The notes under the pieces were generated by a model, which searched no databases, was not told where the DNA came from, and worked only from the letters and a program-made list of their open reading frames with translations. From DASXKD01 sp963734725 (GTDB taxonomy: Bacteria; Actinomycetota; Actinomycetes; Streptosporangiales; Streptosporangiaceae), in the NCBI GenBank assembly GCA_963734725.1, contig CAVTIX010000014.1, forward strand, positions 62,001 through 126,000: a DNA stretch of 64,000 nucleotides. The letters are read 5' to 3'. The first letter of the stretch is position 1. Every line of letters begins with the position of its first letter. The position numbers and the translations under genes are program-made. Of the stretch, positions 1-9,684 are shown in pieces.

Positions 1-231
1 TGGCTGGCCGAACTGGACGAGCAGCGGCGCGTGTTCCGCGAGGAGCTGGAGGCCCGGCAGAACGTCATGGTCCCGAACGAAGACCCCGACTGGGAAGACG
101 AAGGCCCCGCCTGGACCGTCTGGCAAGCCCAGCGCGACGCCATCCTGCAGCCACCCAAGCCCGAGATCCGGCCCGCCGACGGCGTGCTCGAAGCAGCCCG
201 CGAGCGCGACACCGAGCACCAGGAAGCGTAG
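1..231 (+). CDS. Hypothetical protein, C-terminal part
   Basis: The frame is open from base 1 and stops at 229-231, so only the last 76 codons are visible and the start lies outside the window. The visible part is hydrophilic: an E/R-rich helix-like stretch first, then an acidic WEDEGPAW patch, then a P-rich turn and an E/R-rich tail. I recognise no family. It reads in the same direction as the small gene that follows 85 bases later. Confidence 0.5.
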   Translation, partial: WLAELDEQRRVFREELEARQNVMVPNEDPDWEDEGPAWTVWQAQRDAILQPPKPEIRPADGVLEAARERDTEHQEA

Positions 232-316
232 GCCGCAGCCGTACGGCGGTGCCGGCGCGGGCCAACACACTACCGCGGGCGCACTGACCCATGCATACTG
301 CTGGGGGAGGTAAGAC

Positions 317-538
317 GTGACCCGGGTGACGGCGGCAGAGTTGGCTGCGATCGAGCCGTCGTGGCCCGAGAACGAGTACAACGTCTATGCTCCCCCAGGG
401 TTCTGCGGTGACATCCATTGCACGTGCGCCCAAGACGCGTTGACGTTTATGACCCGTGAGCAATTCATGTTGGCGTTCACTGCTCGTCCTGAGGACCTTA
501 ACGATGACGATGTCGTCGCGGCCATGACCGAAGACTAA
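317..538 (+). CDS. Small hypothetical protein with a cysteine cluster
   Basis: A 73-residue protein starting at GTG 317, chosen because GGGGGAGGT lies just upstream at 303-311. It is acidic at the C-terminus (DDDD region). In the middle it carries C-G-D-I-H-C-T-C, three cysteines and a histidine within eight residues, which could bind a metal; that is inference from spacing only. No family is recognised. A frame of opposite strand covering the same bases has an R-rich composition typical of an antisense artefact and was not used. Confidence 0.5.
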   Translation: MTRVTAAELAAIEPSWPENEYNVYAPPGFCGDIHCTCAQDALTFMTREQFMLAFTARPEDLNDDDVVAAMTED

Positions 539-611
539 TAGCAAACTCGGCTGTGATAGTCACAAACAAGGCATCCCGGTAACTACAGAGCGTGATCGGA
601 TACTTCGACCC

Positions 612-1415
612 CTACGCCGCCACTTCGCAGCAGAACCGCAGCCGCCCGGGGTGGTCCCCGGCGGCGATCAGGAGCATGGCGGCGGTGTCGGGGCCCACGC
701 CGTAGAGGGCCAGCAGCCCGGGGGCGCGGGCGGTCACCAGCGGGACGATGAACTCATCCAGGCGGTCGAACTGGCCGCCGAGGAACTCGGCGCGGCGGCC
801 GAGCTCACGCAGGGATAGCAGAGTGTGGTAGCGGACCATGCTGCCGGGGCGGGGCCGCAGCGAGGCCAGCTCGGCGACCAGGGCCGCGGGTGTGTGCTGG
901 GTGAAGCGGGCGCGTATGTCGTCTGGGCCGGTCACGATCAGGGCGCGGGCCTGGTTGATGGTCTGGATCCGTGCCGAGCGGGCAGTGCGCTTGGCGACCA
1001 TCAGCGCGCGGACCGCCTCCACTTGCCCGTCGCGGCCCTTCGGCGCGCCAGCTGCCCGGCCAGACTGGGCCGCCCGGGCCGCGCTGACCGCATCCAGCGG
1101 ATCCGACTTGCCCTGACGGCGGCGGTCTTGCCGGTCGGCGCGGTCCACCTCGACGACCCGCACCCCCGCCGCAGTGATATGCCGGGCCAGGCAGGCGCCG
1201 TAACTGCCAGTCCCTTCGATCCCGACCAGGCACACCGTGCCGAATCCGCCCATCCAGCCCAGCAGCTGGGCATACCCAGCCGGGCTGGCCGGGAACTCGG
1301 CGACGCCGAGCAGCCCGCCGACCGGATCCAGCGCTGCCGCGACGTGCACCTCCGCATGGGTGTCCACGCCGCCGGTGATGGCACGAATTTCTGCACGTGT
1401 CTCTACGATGGTCAC
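612..1415 (-). pseudogene. IS110-family transposase, C-terminally truncated
   Basis: The N-terminal DEDD RuvC-like domain of an IS110 transposase is present: GVDTHAEVHVAAALD gives the first Asp, IEGTGSYG the Glu, and QGKSDPLDA the last acidic pair. The following linker and the first turn of the transposase-20 domain (YGVGPDTAAMLLIAAGD) can be read. Homology then stops at residues RLR and a stop follows within ten codons, so roughly the last 100 residues with the catalytic Ser region are missing. I place the start at GTG 1415, with GAGAAGGGG upstream; ATG 1421 has no room for a ribosome site. The copy is therefore very likely inactive. Confidence 0.85.
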
Positions 1416-1770
1416 TGTCATCCCCTTCTCAGGTTGAGGGATGGCACGCACCCGCTGGCCGCCCGGACCTGTGAACCCCGGCCTCTTGCCCAGGCCAGGC
1501 AGATCAGACCGGCAGCGCCGGTGGGTGCCAGAAGACTGGGGCCCGGCCGACAGATCGTTATCAAGACAGCCCGAGAGCGGCGTCGGCCGATTCGGAGGTC
1601 AGGCCGGGACCCGGTCCCGACCCTACGCCCACGCTGAACCAAGACCTGGGAAGCAGGGCCGGAGCACTATTCACATCCTCCCTGCCGATTAGGCGCCTCG
1701 CGGTGATGGCGGATTCGCCTTGGCCACGTGCGCAGAATGACCGTTTCTGGCTTTAGCGGCGGGCTCTGAG

Positions 1771-1805
1771 CGCGAAGGCGTCCGGCTGGGCCGGACGCCT
1801 TCGCG
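1771..1805 (-). terminator. Strong hairpin, likely terminator of the lipoprotein operon
   Basis: A perfect 16-bp stem (CGCGAAGGCGTCCGGC at 1771-1786 pairing with 1790-1805) encloses a three-base loop. It lies 45 bases downstream of the stop of the minus-strand lipoprotein gene. There is no T-run, as is usual for terminators in high-GC actinobacteria. It also separates that operon from the IS110 remnant. Confidence 0.65.
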
Positions 1806-1850
1806 TGGGGCGGTGGTGGGTGGCGTTCCTCGTCTCGGGGAGCGCTCCGC

Positions 1851-2150
1851 CTATGTCCGGAAGATGTCCCGCTTGATGTTGGCGAGGTCTTGCAGGTCGG
1901 TGACTGTTAGACCGTTTTGCGTCTGCTGCACCGTCTTGCTCTGGAAGAGGTGCCGCTTGATGTTGGCGAGGTCTTGCAGGTCGGTGACTGTCAGGCCGTT
2001 TTGCGCCTGCTGCACCACGGCGTGCGCCGGGTGGTGGTGCCGGTGGCTGGCCGCGGTGGCTGTGTTTTGGCAGGCGGGCAGTGCCAGGGCGGCGGCCGCG
2101 AGCCCGGCTAGGGTGACGGAAAGGCGGTGGGTGGCGTGGGTGGGGTTCAT
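1851..2150 (-). CDS. Small lipoprotein with a duplicated 17-residue motif
   Basis: A 99-residue protein starting at ATG 2150 with an AGGAGGT ribosome site. Residues 1-27 form a signal sequence with a hydrophobic core (LAGLAAAALA) and a lipobox ending LPAC, so a membrane-anchored lipoprotein is predicted. After a His-rich spacer, the mature part is essentially two copies of the motif QNGLTVTDLQDLANIKR, separated by a short FQSKTVQQT linker. No family is recognised. The start overlaps the stop of the upstream frame as ATGA, suggesting translational coupling, and a strong hairpin follows the gene. Confidence 0.75.
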   Translation of the reverse strand: MNPTHATHRLSVTLAGLAAAALALPACQNTATAASHRHHHPAHAVVQQAQNGLTVTDLQDLANIKRHLFQSKTVQQTQNGLTVTDLQDLANIKRDIFRT

Positions 2151-2560
2151 GACGGACCTCCTGTGATGTGGGATAGGCAGCAGCTGTCCGCGGGCGCGGG
2201 CCGCTGATGGGCAATGGGGCATCGGCCGGGCGGCGAAGGGATCGGCCGGGGGCGGGCTGGGTGGTGCCGGTGACGTTGAATGTCCGGGTCGGCGGGTTCA
2301 GCGAGGGCGGTCCCTGCGATCCAGGGCGCCTGGGGGTCGATGACCCGCCAGGTCGCGTAGTTCATCTGCGCCGCGGTCAGCCGGAGCCGGTACCACAGAC
2401 AGCGCGGCCGTTCGGGGCCGGTCCAGGAGACCGTCTTTCCCGGCTGCCGCCCCCGGGCGAGGTCAGCCGGGCCGGGGGCAGGGCTCGGTATGGCCGCCCG
2501 CACCCGGTGGGGTCGGCGGTCTGGGTCTTGGTTATGTGGTGAGCGATGGGCCGGGTGCAT
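2147..2560 (-). CDS. Hypothetical protein, possible middle gene of a three-gene operon
   Basis: A 137-codon frame starting at ATG 2560 with GAGG eight bases upstream. It overlaps the end of the preceding Pro-rich gene by 29 bases, and its stop overlaps the start of the lipoprotein gene as ATGA. That organisation is the main argument that it is real. The product is basic, Pro/Arg-rich and has one more protein-like patch (MNYATWRVIDPQAPW) near residue 65. There is no recognisable family and the composition could also arise by chance in such GC-rich DNA. Confidence 0.35.
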   Translation of the reverse strand: MHPAHRSPHNQDPDRRPHRVRAAIPSPAPGPADLARGRQPGKTVSWTGPERPRCLWYRLRLTAAQMNYATWRVIDPQAPWIAGTALAEPADPDIQRHRHHPARPRPIPSPPGRCPIAHQRPAPADSCCLSHITGGPS

Positions 2561-3053
2561 CGTGGTTTCCTCGGTGGGGTAGCTGGGCTCGGCCGCGTTG
2601 CCTGGTATTGGCGCTGCTGGCCTCGGTGCCCGTGGGCGGGATGGCTGCGCTGGTGGGCTGGCGGGCGGCGGGCCTGGCTGGCGGTAGGGGCTGGTGCCTG
2701 GCTGTGGCCGGGGCGCGGGCCGGCGGCCGGGGCCCGGGCCGGGTGGCGGTGGGGTGCAGCGCCAGGGTGATGAGGGTGGTGGCGGCGGACAGGGTGATGG
2801 TGCCGCCCAGGATCACCAGCACGGCCCACAGCGGCAGCCCGGGGACTGGCACCGCCGGCGGCGGGGGCGGCGGGCCGGGCGGGGGTTCGGGCGGCGGGGG
2901 GGTGGCCGAGGCGGCCGGGGCCGCGGCCGTCGCGGCGGCCAGCGACAGCAGCAGCGCGCCGAGGACGGTCAGTGCCCGGCAGGCGGCAGGCGGCGGCCGC
3001 CGGGGGCGGCGGGCACCGGGGCGGGGGTGCGGGTGGCGGGGCTGGTCGGTCAC
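2532..3053 (-). CDS. Pro-rich secreted or membrane-anchored protein
   Basis: A 173-residue protein starting at GTG 3053, with AAGGAG about nine bases upstream. After a basic Pro-rich N-terminus it has a hydrophobic segment (VLGALLLSLAAATAAAPAASA) with an Ala-rich cleavage-like end, then a run of prolines, then a second hydrophobic segment (LPLWAVLVILGG and onward, about residues 72-98), then a long Pro/Ala/Arg tail. It is probably a membrane protein with disordered ends. It is divergent from the SARP-type regulator 208 bases away, which might control it; that is inference. No family is recognised. Confidence 0.5.
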   Translation of the reverse strand: MTDQPRHPHPRPGARRPRRPPPAACRALTVLGALLLSLAAATAAAPAASATPPPPEPPPGPPPPPPAVPVPGLPLWAVLVILGGTITLSAATTLITLALHPTATRPGPRPPARAPATARHQPLPPARPAARQPTSAAIPPTGTEASSANTRQRGRAQLPHRGNHDAPGPSLTT

Positions 3054-3261
3054 GTGCGGTCACTCCTTGCCTGCTGTGGGCCGGGCGGCCGGGGGGCGGC
3101 TGGCCCGCCGGTCCGGGCTTGTGAGCAGGACAGCGCGGGGCGGTCGGAACGCCGGTGGGCGTGACGTGGAGGCTGGGTTGGAATTGGCGTGGACTGGTGG
3201 TGGAATGGGAAGGACCCGCCGTGGGGGGTGAGGCGCGTGGCCGTGACCTGGGCGGTGCGTG

Positions 3262-6200
3262 ATGGCTGCTGACCCGCTGGCCGGCAAGACCGGGCCGGCC
3301 GCGTTCGGCGTGCTCGGGCCGCTGGAGGTGCTGCGGTCTGGGCGGGCGGTGCCGCTGGGCGGCCCGCGGCAGCGGGCGGTGCTGGCGCTGCTGCTGCTGG
3401 AGGCGGGCCGGGCCGTGTCGATGGACCGGCTGGGTGAGGACGTGTGGGGCGGGGACCCCCCCGACGAGTGGGCCAACACGCTGCAGACGTATGTGTTTCA
3501 CCTGCGCCAGGCGCTGGAGCCGGACCGGGCCCGGGGTGCCGTGGGCGGGGTGCTGGTGACCAGCGGCCGCGGTTACCTGCTGCGGGCGGGCCGGGAGCAG
3601 CTTGACGCGGCGGTGTTTGAGGACGGGTTCACCGCGGGGCGGGCGGCGCTGGAGGCCGGCCGGTATGCCGAGGCGGCCGGGACGCTGCGCCACGGCGCTG
3701 GGCCTGTGGCGCGGCCCGGTGCTGGCCGACCTGGCTGATTATGCGTTCACCCGGCCGGAGGCGGCCCGGCTGGAGGAGCTGCGGCTGGCCGCGGTGGAGG
3801 CCCGGATCGACGCGGACCTGGGCGCTGGGCCGTCATGACGCGCTGACCGGCGAGCTGGAGCGGCTGGCCGCCGAGCACCCGCTGCGGGAGCGGCTGCACG
3901 CCCAGCTGATGCTGGCGCTGTACCGGTGCGGCCGGCAGGCCGACGCGCTGGCCGCCTACCGGCGGGCCCGCGACCTGCTCGCCGGCGAGCTGGGCATCGA
4001 CCCCGCCGAGCCGCTGCAGCGCCTGCACGCCTCGGTTCTGGCCCACGACCCGGCGCTGGAGTGGGCCAGCCCCCAGGGCCCGGCCGACGGTGACCGCGCC
4101 GGCGCCCCGGCTGCTTCCCTGCCGCCGGAACCACCCGCTCTGCGGCCGGCCGACAGCGGCGGCGGGCCGGCCTGGGGGCGGCGGCGCGCCCGCCGCCTGC
4201 TGGCCGCCGGCTCGGCGCTGGCGGTCGCGGCGGCGGTGTGCATCGTGGTGGTGGCGCGGCCGTGGGCGGGCGAAGCACCGGCGCAGCTGCCGGCCAACAC
4301 GGTGGGCCTGATCGACTCCGCCGGCGGGCTGGCCGGGGCGCCCGTGCCGGTGGGCAGCCCGGACGGCGTCGCCTACGGCGACGGGTCGGTCTGGGTGGTC
4401 GACGACAGCGCCGTGGGCAGGCTGGTCCGGATCAGCCCGGTAACCCATGCCGTGGTTGATCAAATCCTGGTCGGGTCGTTTCCGGCCGCGGTGACGGTGA
4501 GCCGGAACGGCGATCTGTGGGTCGCCAACAGCGGCGATGGCACGGTGGACCGGGTCAGCGCTGCGACCGATGCGGTGGTCGGCTCGCCGATTCCGGTGGG
4601 CAATGACCCGGTCGCGATCGCGTTCGGGGCGGGCGGCGTGTGGGTGGCCAACCAGGGCGACGACACGGTCGAGCGGATCAACCCGCTGACCGGCGCGGTG
4701 AGCAGGCCGGTGGGCGTCGGTGGCCAGCCCGATGGCATCGCGGCCGGACCGCGCGCGGTCTGGGTGGCCAACGGCGGGGATGGCACCGTCACCAAGATCG
4801 ACCCGGTCACCGGCCAGCCCGCGAGCGCGCCCATACCGGTCGGCGCCGGGCCGGCGGGCATCGCGGTCACCCCGGCCGCGGTGTGGGTCGCTAACTCGCT
4901 CAGTCTCAATGTGTCGAAGATCGACCCGGTGACCGGTCAGGTGACCGCCACCATTCCCGTCGGTGACGGGCCCTCGGCCATCGTCGCCACCGGGGACTCG
5001 GTGTGGGTCAGCGACCAGTTCGCCGCCACGCTCGACCGGATCGACCCGCGGGCCGGCCGGGTTGCCCAGAGCTTCCCCGTGGGCAGTTCACCGCACGGCC
5101 TTGCCCTGACGAGCGGGGGCGTGTGGGTTGCGGCGCGCCCGTTCGCCGCGGCGAGCCACCGCGGCGGCACCCTGACCGAGGTCAGCAGGTCGCTGCCGGC
5201 GGTCGACCCCGCGCAGGCCTACGACTACATGACGCTCCCGGCGCTGGCCTCCGTCTACGACGGGCTGGTGGCCTTCCGCCGCTCCCCCGGCGCGGCGGGC
5301 CTCACCCTGGTCCCGGACCTGGCCGTGACCTTGCCGCAGCCCACCGGCGGCCGGACCACGTACACATTCACGCTCCGCCGTGGCATCCGCTATTCAACCG
5401 GGCGGCCGGTGCGCGCCTTGGACTTCCGCCGCGGCATCCAGCGCCAGCTCACCTCCGGCCAGGTTCCTGCCTACTACCGGGGCATCCTCGGCGCGCAGGC
5501 GTGCCAGCCGCCGCCGGGACGGTGCGACCTGTCCGCCGGGATCGCGGTTAATGACGCGGCGGGGACGGTCACCTTCCACCTGACCCACGCCGACCCCGAC
5601 TTCCCCGATAAGCTCGCGCTGCTCCTGGCTACCCCCGCCCCGCCCGGCGCTCCCGGCCGCGTCATCAACCGCGCGCCGTTCTTGCCCGGAACCGGCCCGT
5701 ACATGATCGCCAGCTACCGGCCGAACCGGTCGCTGACCCTGCAGCGCAACCCCTACTTCCGGCAGTGGTCGTTCGCGGCGCAGCCGCCGGCTACCCGGGG
5801 GTCATCCGGTTCGAGCAGATGGCCGATCGCGGCAAGCAGGTAGCCGCGGTCGCCGCCGGGCGCGCCGATCTGGTGGACACCAGCTTTAACGGCCTGTCGT
5901 ACACCAGCCTGGCGATCCGGTACCCGGCCCGGGTGCACCCCGGGTACAAGGTCTTCACCAGGTTCGTCGTCCTGAACACCCGCCAGCCGCCGTTCAGCAA
6001 CGTCAAGGCGCGGCAAGCAGTCAGCTATGCCATCGACCGCGCGCGCATCATCCAGCTGTCCGGTTCCGGGGCCGGCCAGGCCGCGGTGACCTGCCAGCTC
6101 CTGCCCGCCGACTTTCCCGGCTACCAGCCATACTGCCCCTACACGACCCCGCCGCACGACGGTGCCTGGCACGGCCCGGACCTGGCCACGGGCAGGCGCC

Positions 6201-6724
6201 TTGCCAGGGAGTCCGGCACCACCAATGTGCCGGTGACCGTCTGGAACGTCCACGGGCTGACCAACCGGAACGTCAGCTCCTACCTTGAGCAGCTGCTGAG
6301 GCAGCTTGGCTACCGGGCAACGTCGCGCAACATCTCCGCCACCAAGTTCTTTAAGGCGGCCGTCCTCAGCCCGCACGCGGTCCAGCTGAGCATAAATGGC
6401 TTTGGAGCAGATATCCCGACGGTGTCCAACTACTTCGTCCCGTTCCTCAGCTGCCAGTCCCTGCACCAGAGTGCAGCCAACAACCTCAGCTGGTACTGCA
6501 ACCCGCACGCGGACCAGCTGGCCAGCCAGGCACAGTCCCTGCAGGTGACCGACCCGGCAGCTGCCCGCAGGGCATGGGCACAGCTGTACCGCCTGGTATC
6601 CAACCAGGCGCCGGTGGTCCCCATCTTCACCGGGTCTATCGCCGTCTTTGTCTCCGCCCGCGCCGCGAACTACCAGGAGCAGCCCATCTACGGGCCGCTG
6701 CTCGACCAGATCTGGGTGAAATAG
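3262..6724 (+). pseudogene. SARP regulator fused to membrane segment, beta-propeller and family-5 solute-binding domain; three frameshifts
   Basis: Read through three single-base shifts (an extra G near 3690, an extra G near 3825, a missing base near 5778), one polypeptide of about 1150 residues appears. Order: OmpR-type winged helix (residues 10-100), BTAD helices (105-255), a single membrane segment after an RRRARR patch (about 312-333), six to seven propeller blades with the repeated pattern VWVANxGDGTVxxID (345-630), and an SBP_bac_5 domain (640 to the end). By family knowledge the SARP-BTAD part binds DNA and the SBP_bac_5 fold binds peptides or other ligands. A membrane-spanning one-component sensor is the natural inference. 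All domains are otherwise intact, so the shifts may be sequence errors. Confidence 0.75.
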
Positions 6725-6999
6725 CGGACCGCGGGACCAGCCGGCAGGCACGCTCCCGGTAACCACCAGGCGCCGGCTACCAGATCAACCTGTTCCGCGC
6801 GCTTCAACGAATAGGCCGGAATAACGACCAGGCATGCATAACGGCGGATACCGAACGTGAGGCGATCGGCCTTGCGAACGCGGAGTGTGACGGGCCTGGC
6901 CAGTGGCACTGCGCCGTTTCTATGGCTGCGCGCGGGCGATTCAGTCCGCGTGACGAAATTCGGTTGGCGGCCGCCACAGTTCGGAGGAGGCTGCTGCCC

Positions 7000-7773
7000 G
7001 TGGGGTCGATCACCTGGGGCCCGGAGATAGCCGAGGTCTACGACCAGACCTACGCGGCCCAGTCTGCCACGCCGGTGCTAGGCCCCATGGTGGATCTGCT
7101 CGCCGAGCTCGCGCGGGGCGGTCCCGTGCTGGAGTTCGCGGCCGGCACCGGGCGAGTGGCGCTGCCGCTGGCCGCGCGGGGCATCGCGGTGCACGGCATC
7201 GAGCTATCCCCGCACATGGCGGAACGGATGCTCGCCAAGCCCGGCGCCGGCGCGGTTCCGGTGACGATCGGCGACATGACCAGCACCCGCGTGCCGGGGA
7301 CCTTCCGCCTGGTGTACCTGGTGGCGAACACGATCATGAATGTCACCACCCAAGACGATCAGCTGGCAGTGTTCGCCAACGCGGCCGCGCACCTGGAGCC
7401 CGGCGGGTGCTTTGTGGTGGAAGTGGAGGTCCCGCAGCTGCGCCGGGTCCCGCCTGGCGAGGCCGGGTGGGTGTTCACTCTCAGCCCGGATCACGTCGGG
7501 ATCGAGACCTTCGACGACACCGCAGCCCAGATCGCGTGGTCACGCCACTGGATAGAGATGGAGGGGCGCCTGGTGCGCCACTCCGCGCCCTACCGGTACG
7601 TGTGGCCGTCAGAGCTGGACCTGATGGCCAAGATCACTGGTTTCCGGATCCGGGACCGCTGGGCGGGCTGGGACCGGGCGCCATTCACCTCCGCCAGCAC
7701 CAGCCAGGTCGCGGTCTTCGAGAAACTGCCGCAGCCGCCGGCACCCGCAGAAGCGCCGGATCTGCGCGGCTGA
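7000..7773 (+). CDS. Class I SAM-dependent methyltransferase
   Basis: A 257-residue protein. The start is GTG 7000, because GGAGGAGG lies at 6983-6990 and the homologous part begins with ITWGPEIAEVYDQ. Motif I is clear (VLEFAAGTGRVALPLA, about residues 44-59), followed by GIELSPHM for the ribose-binding acidic loop, a GDMTS motif and the LEPGGCFVVEV strand. This is the Methyltransf_25 type of small-molecule methyltransferase; the substrate cannot be read from the sequence. It stands alone, 275 bases behind the fused regulator, with no operon partner. Confidence 0.85.
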   Translation: MGSITWGPEIAEVYDQTYAAQSATPVLGPMVDLLAELARGGPVLEFAAGTGRVALPLAARGIAVHGIELSPHMAERMLAKPGAGAVPVTIGDMTSTRVPGTFRLVYLVANTIMNVTTQDDQLAVFANAAAHLEPGGCFVVEVEVPQLRRVPPGEAGWVFTLSPDHVGIETFDDTAAQIAWSRHWIEMEGRLVRHSAPYRYVWPSELDLMAKITGFRIRDRWAGWDRAPFTSASTSQVAVFEKLPQPPAPAEAPDLRG

Positions 7774-9684
7774 CTTGACCGGCCTACGATTGCTGATCCG
7801 CGACCAGAACGGCGGGAGTGTGCGCGCCCGCTGTGAAGGACTCCGCTACGGTCCGGAACCGTTCGGCGCACACTATTGAGGACGCGCAGCCGAGGTCACA
7901 GGCCGTCATGACCGACAGCGAACCCAGCCCGCAGGCTTGGGAAAGCATGCTGGAGGCAGCCCCTCAGGAGTTCGGATCTCCCATCCCGCGCTGCCTGCGG
8001 CTACTAGCGGATCACCTGGTGCAGCATCAAAGTCCGGTCAACGACCCTGGCTGACCTTCCCACGTGCTCAGATTCCTCTAGGCGATCTTGCCGCGAGCAG
8101 ATGGCAGGCAAGCGGTCAGGGCCACGCCTGGCCCGCGCAAGTGGACTTTCACGCCGCCGAGACTGCGGCACGATTGCAGCAAACTCAGGGGGAACGGATA
8201 GACCCAGTCCGCGTTACCGTTGTAAGTGAGACGTATAGCGATCATGGCGGGTCGAGAGCGTCTGCCGAGAGAACCGGCGGGTCAGATGCGCGAATCTGGT
8301 GGAAGCAGCACAGGGCACAATCGCGAGACAACCGGCCGGGCAAACGACTACCCCGTCACCAAGGGCCGCAGCCCGGCGCCGCCGCCGTTGACCGACCACA
8401 CCAAGGGCTGCAGCCCGGCGCCGCCGCCGTTGACCGACCACACCAAGGGCCGCAGCCCGGCGCCGCCGCCGTTGACCGACCACACCAAGGGCCGCAGCCC
8501 GGCGCCGCCGCCGTTGACCGACCACACCAAGGGCCGCAGCCCGGCGCCGCCGCCGTTGACCGACCACACCAAGGGCCGCAGCCCGGCGCCGCCGCCGTTG
8601 ACCGACCACACCAAGGGCCGCAGCCCGGCGCCGCCGCCGTTGACCGACCACACCAAAGGCCGCAGCCCGGCGCCGCCGCCGTTGACCGACCACACCAAAG
8701 GCCGCAGCCCGGCGCCGCCGCCGTTGACCGACCACACCAAAGGCCGCAGTCCGGCGCCGCCTCACCCTCCGGAGGGTGCATCGAAGGTGAGGCAAATCGA
8801 GCCGGTCCCACTGCCGGGCCAGGGTCCGCCAGCTACCGGTTAGACGCGGCATAGGCGCGTGAGCTTGGCTGATAAGGAAGAGATCGCCGCGTTGGCTGCC
8901 TGGACCGTCCGTTGGCTACAACAACTCACCGGGGCACTCAGAAGGCTTCACACTCTATGGAGTTATCAGCGACCAGGCCACGCTAAGCATCATCGGTCAA
9001 TCAGCGTGCACATGCCCGGTTGCGCTGCAATTGGGTATTTATCATCGTCTAGGCGGGCGCATAGGGCACTAAAACCCAACTGCGCGCGCAACTCCCGCGA
9101 GCTGCACGCCAGCAGCAGCATGCCAGGCAGGTGGCAGCTGTCACAGTCGGTGAGCGGTCACTGAGCGCCACCCGCCTGCGAGATCGCGCGGATCGCCGAA
9201 TATTCGCTCGTCTGTGGTCGAGCAGGCTCAGCGCGACGCGAGCGCAGATCCGCCACTTCGGCGCGCGGGACTCCTTCCCAGGCTTGCCCGGGGAAGGTGT
9301 CCCACTGACCGCAAACCGGTGCCCGGCCCTTCTCCGCATGCTGTCACCACCTCGGGTGGTTTCCCGTTCGCTGGCCGGTTGGTGCCCGGGTTGGCCGTGG
9401 TTGCCACCGGCACGGCGCCTGCCCCCGGATCGTGGTCACCACCGTGTTCGTCCGCCCGCGGATCACCGGTACCGTGCCGTGCCCGCTGCCGAAGACGCCG
9501 ACGGTGCCCCGGTCATGCTGGTGGCCGCGGGCGCAAGCCCGGCGATGGCCGCGGTATCAAGACCGCGGCGCGCTGAGTGAATATCATCCTGTCCTGCCTC
9601 TTCGCGCAGGTACTTGAGAAGCACCGCCCGCCGTTGCGGTGTCCGCCTGGCCGGTGCCTGGCCGGCCGGATGCCGGATTGGCGG
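7774..9684. other. Long stretch without a confident gene
   Basis: Apart from the minisatellite nothing convincing is seen. A short frame from ATG 7908 to 8054 (48 codons, acidic, with ESMLEAAPQEF) could be a small gene but lacks a ribosome site. Frames at 8859-9164 and 9131-9580 have Arg/Ser/Pro-rich random composition. The end of the stretch abuts the 3' end of the minus-strand CU044_5270-type gene. Confidence 0.5.
8358..8765. repeat. 42-bp minisatellite, nine full copies and a partial tenth
   Basis: Units begin at 8358 and every 42 bases after (8400, 8442 and so on to 8736); the tenth loses the pattern after about 8765. Copies are almost identical. Unit 2 alone has GGCTGC for GGCCGC; units 8-10 carry AAAGG where 1-7 carry AAGGG. 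Because 42 is a multiple of three, several frames stay open. The plus-strand frame 8226-8843 would encode repeats of TKGRSPAPPPLTDH, but its start has no convincing ribosome site. Coding status is undecided. Confidence 0.95.

Noticed and set aside
2377..3693. A 438-codon minus-strand frame across the SARP start region
   Set aside because: It is antisense to clear SARP and membrane-protein sequence and is His/Pro/Arg-rich; a shadow.
8358..8765. CRISPR array
   Set aside because: Repeats are directly adjacent with no spacers and no cas genes nearby; it is a minisatellite.
8226..8843. A 205-residue repeat protein on the plus strand, or its minus-strand counterpart with VNGGGAGLRPL repeats
   Set aside because: The 42-bp unit keeps all frames open, so length is no evidence; neither strand has a good ribosome site. 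Kept only as a DNA repeat.
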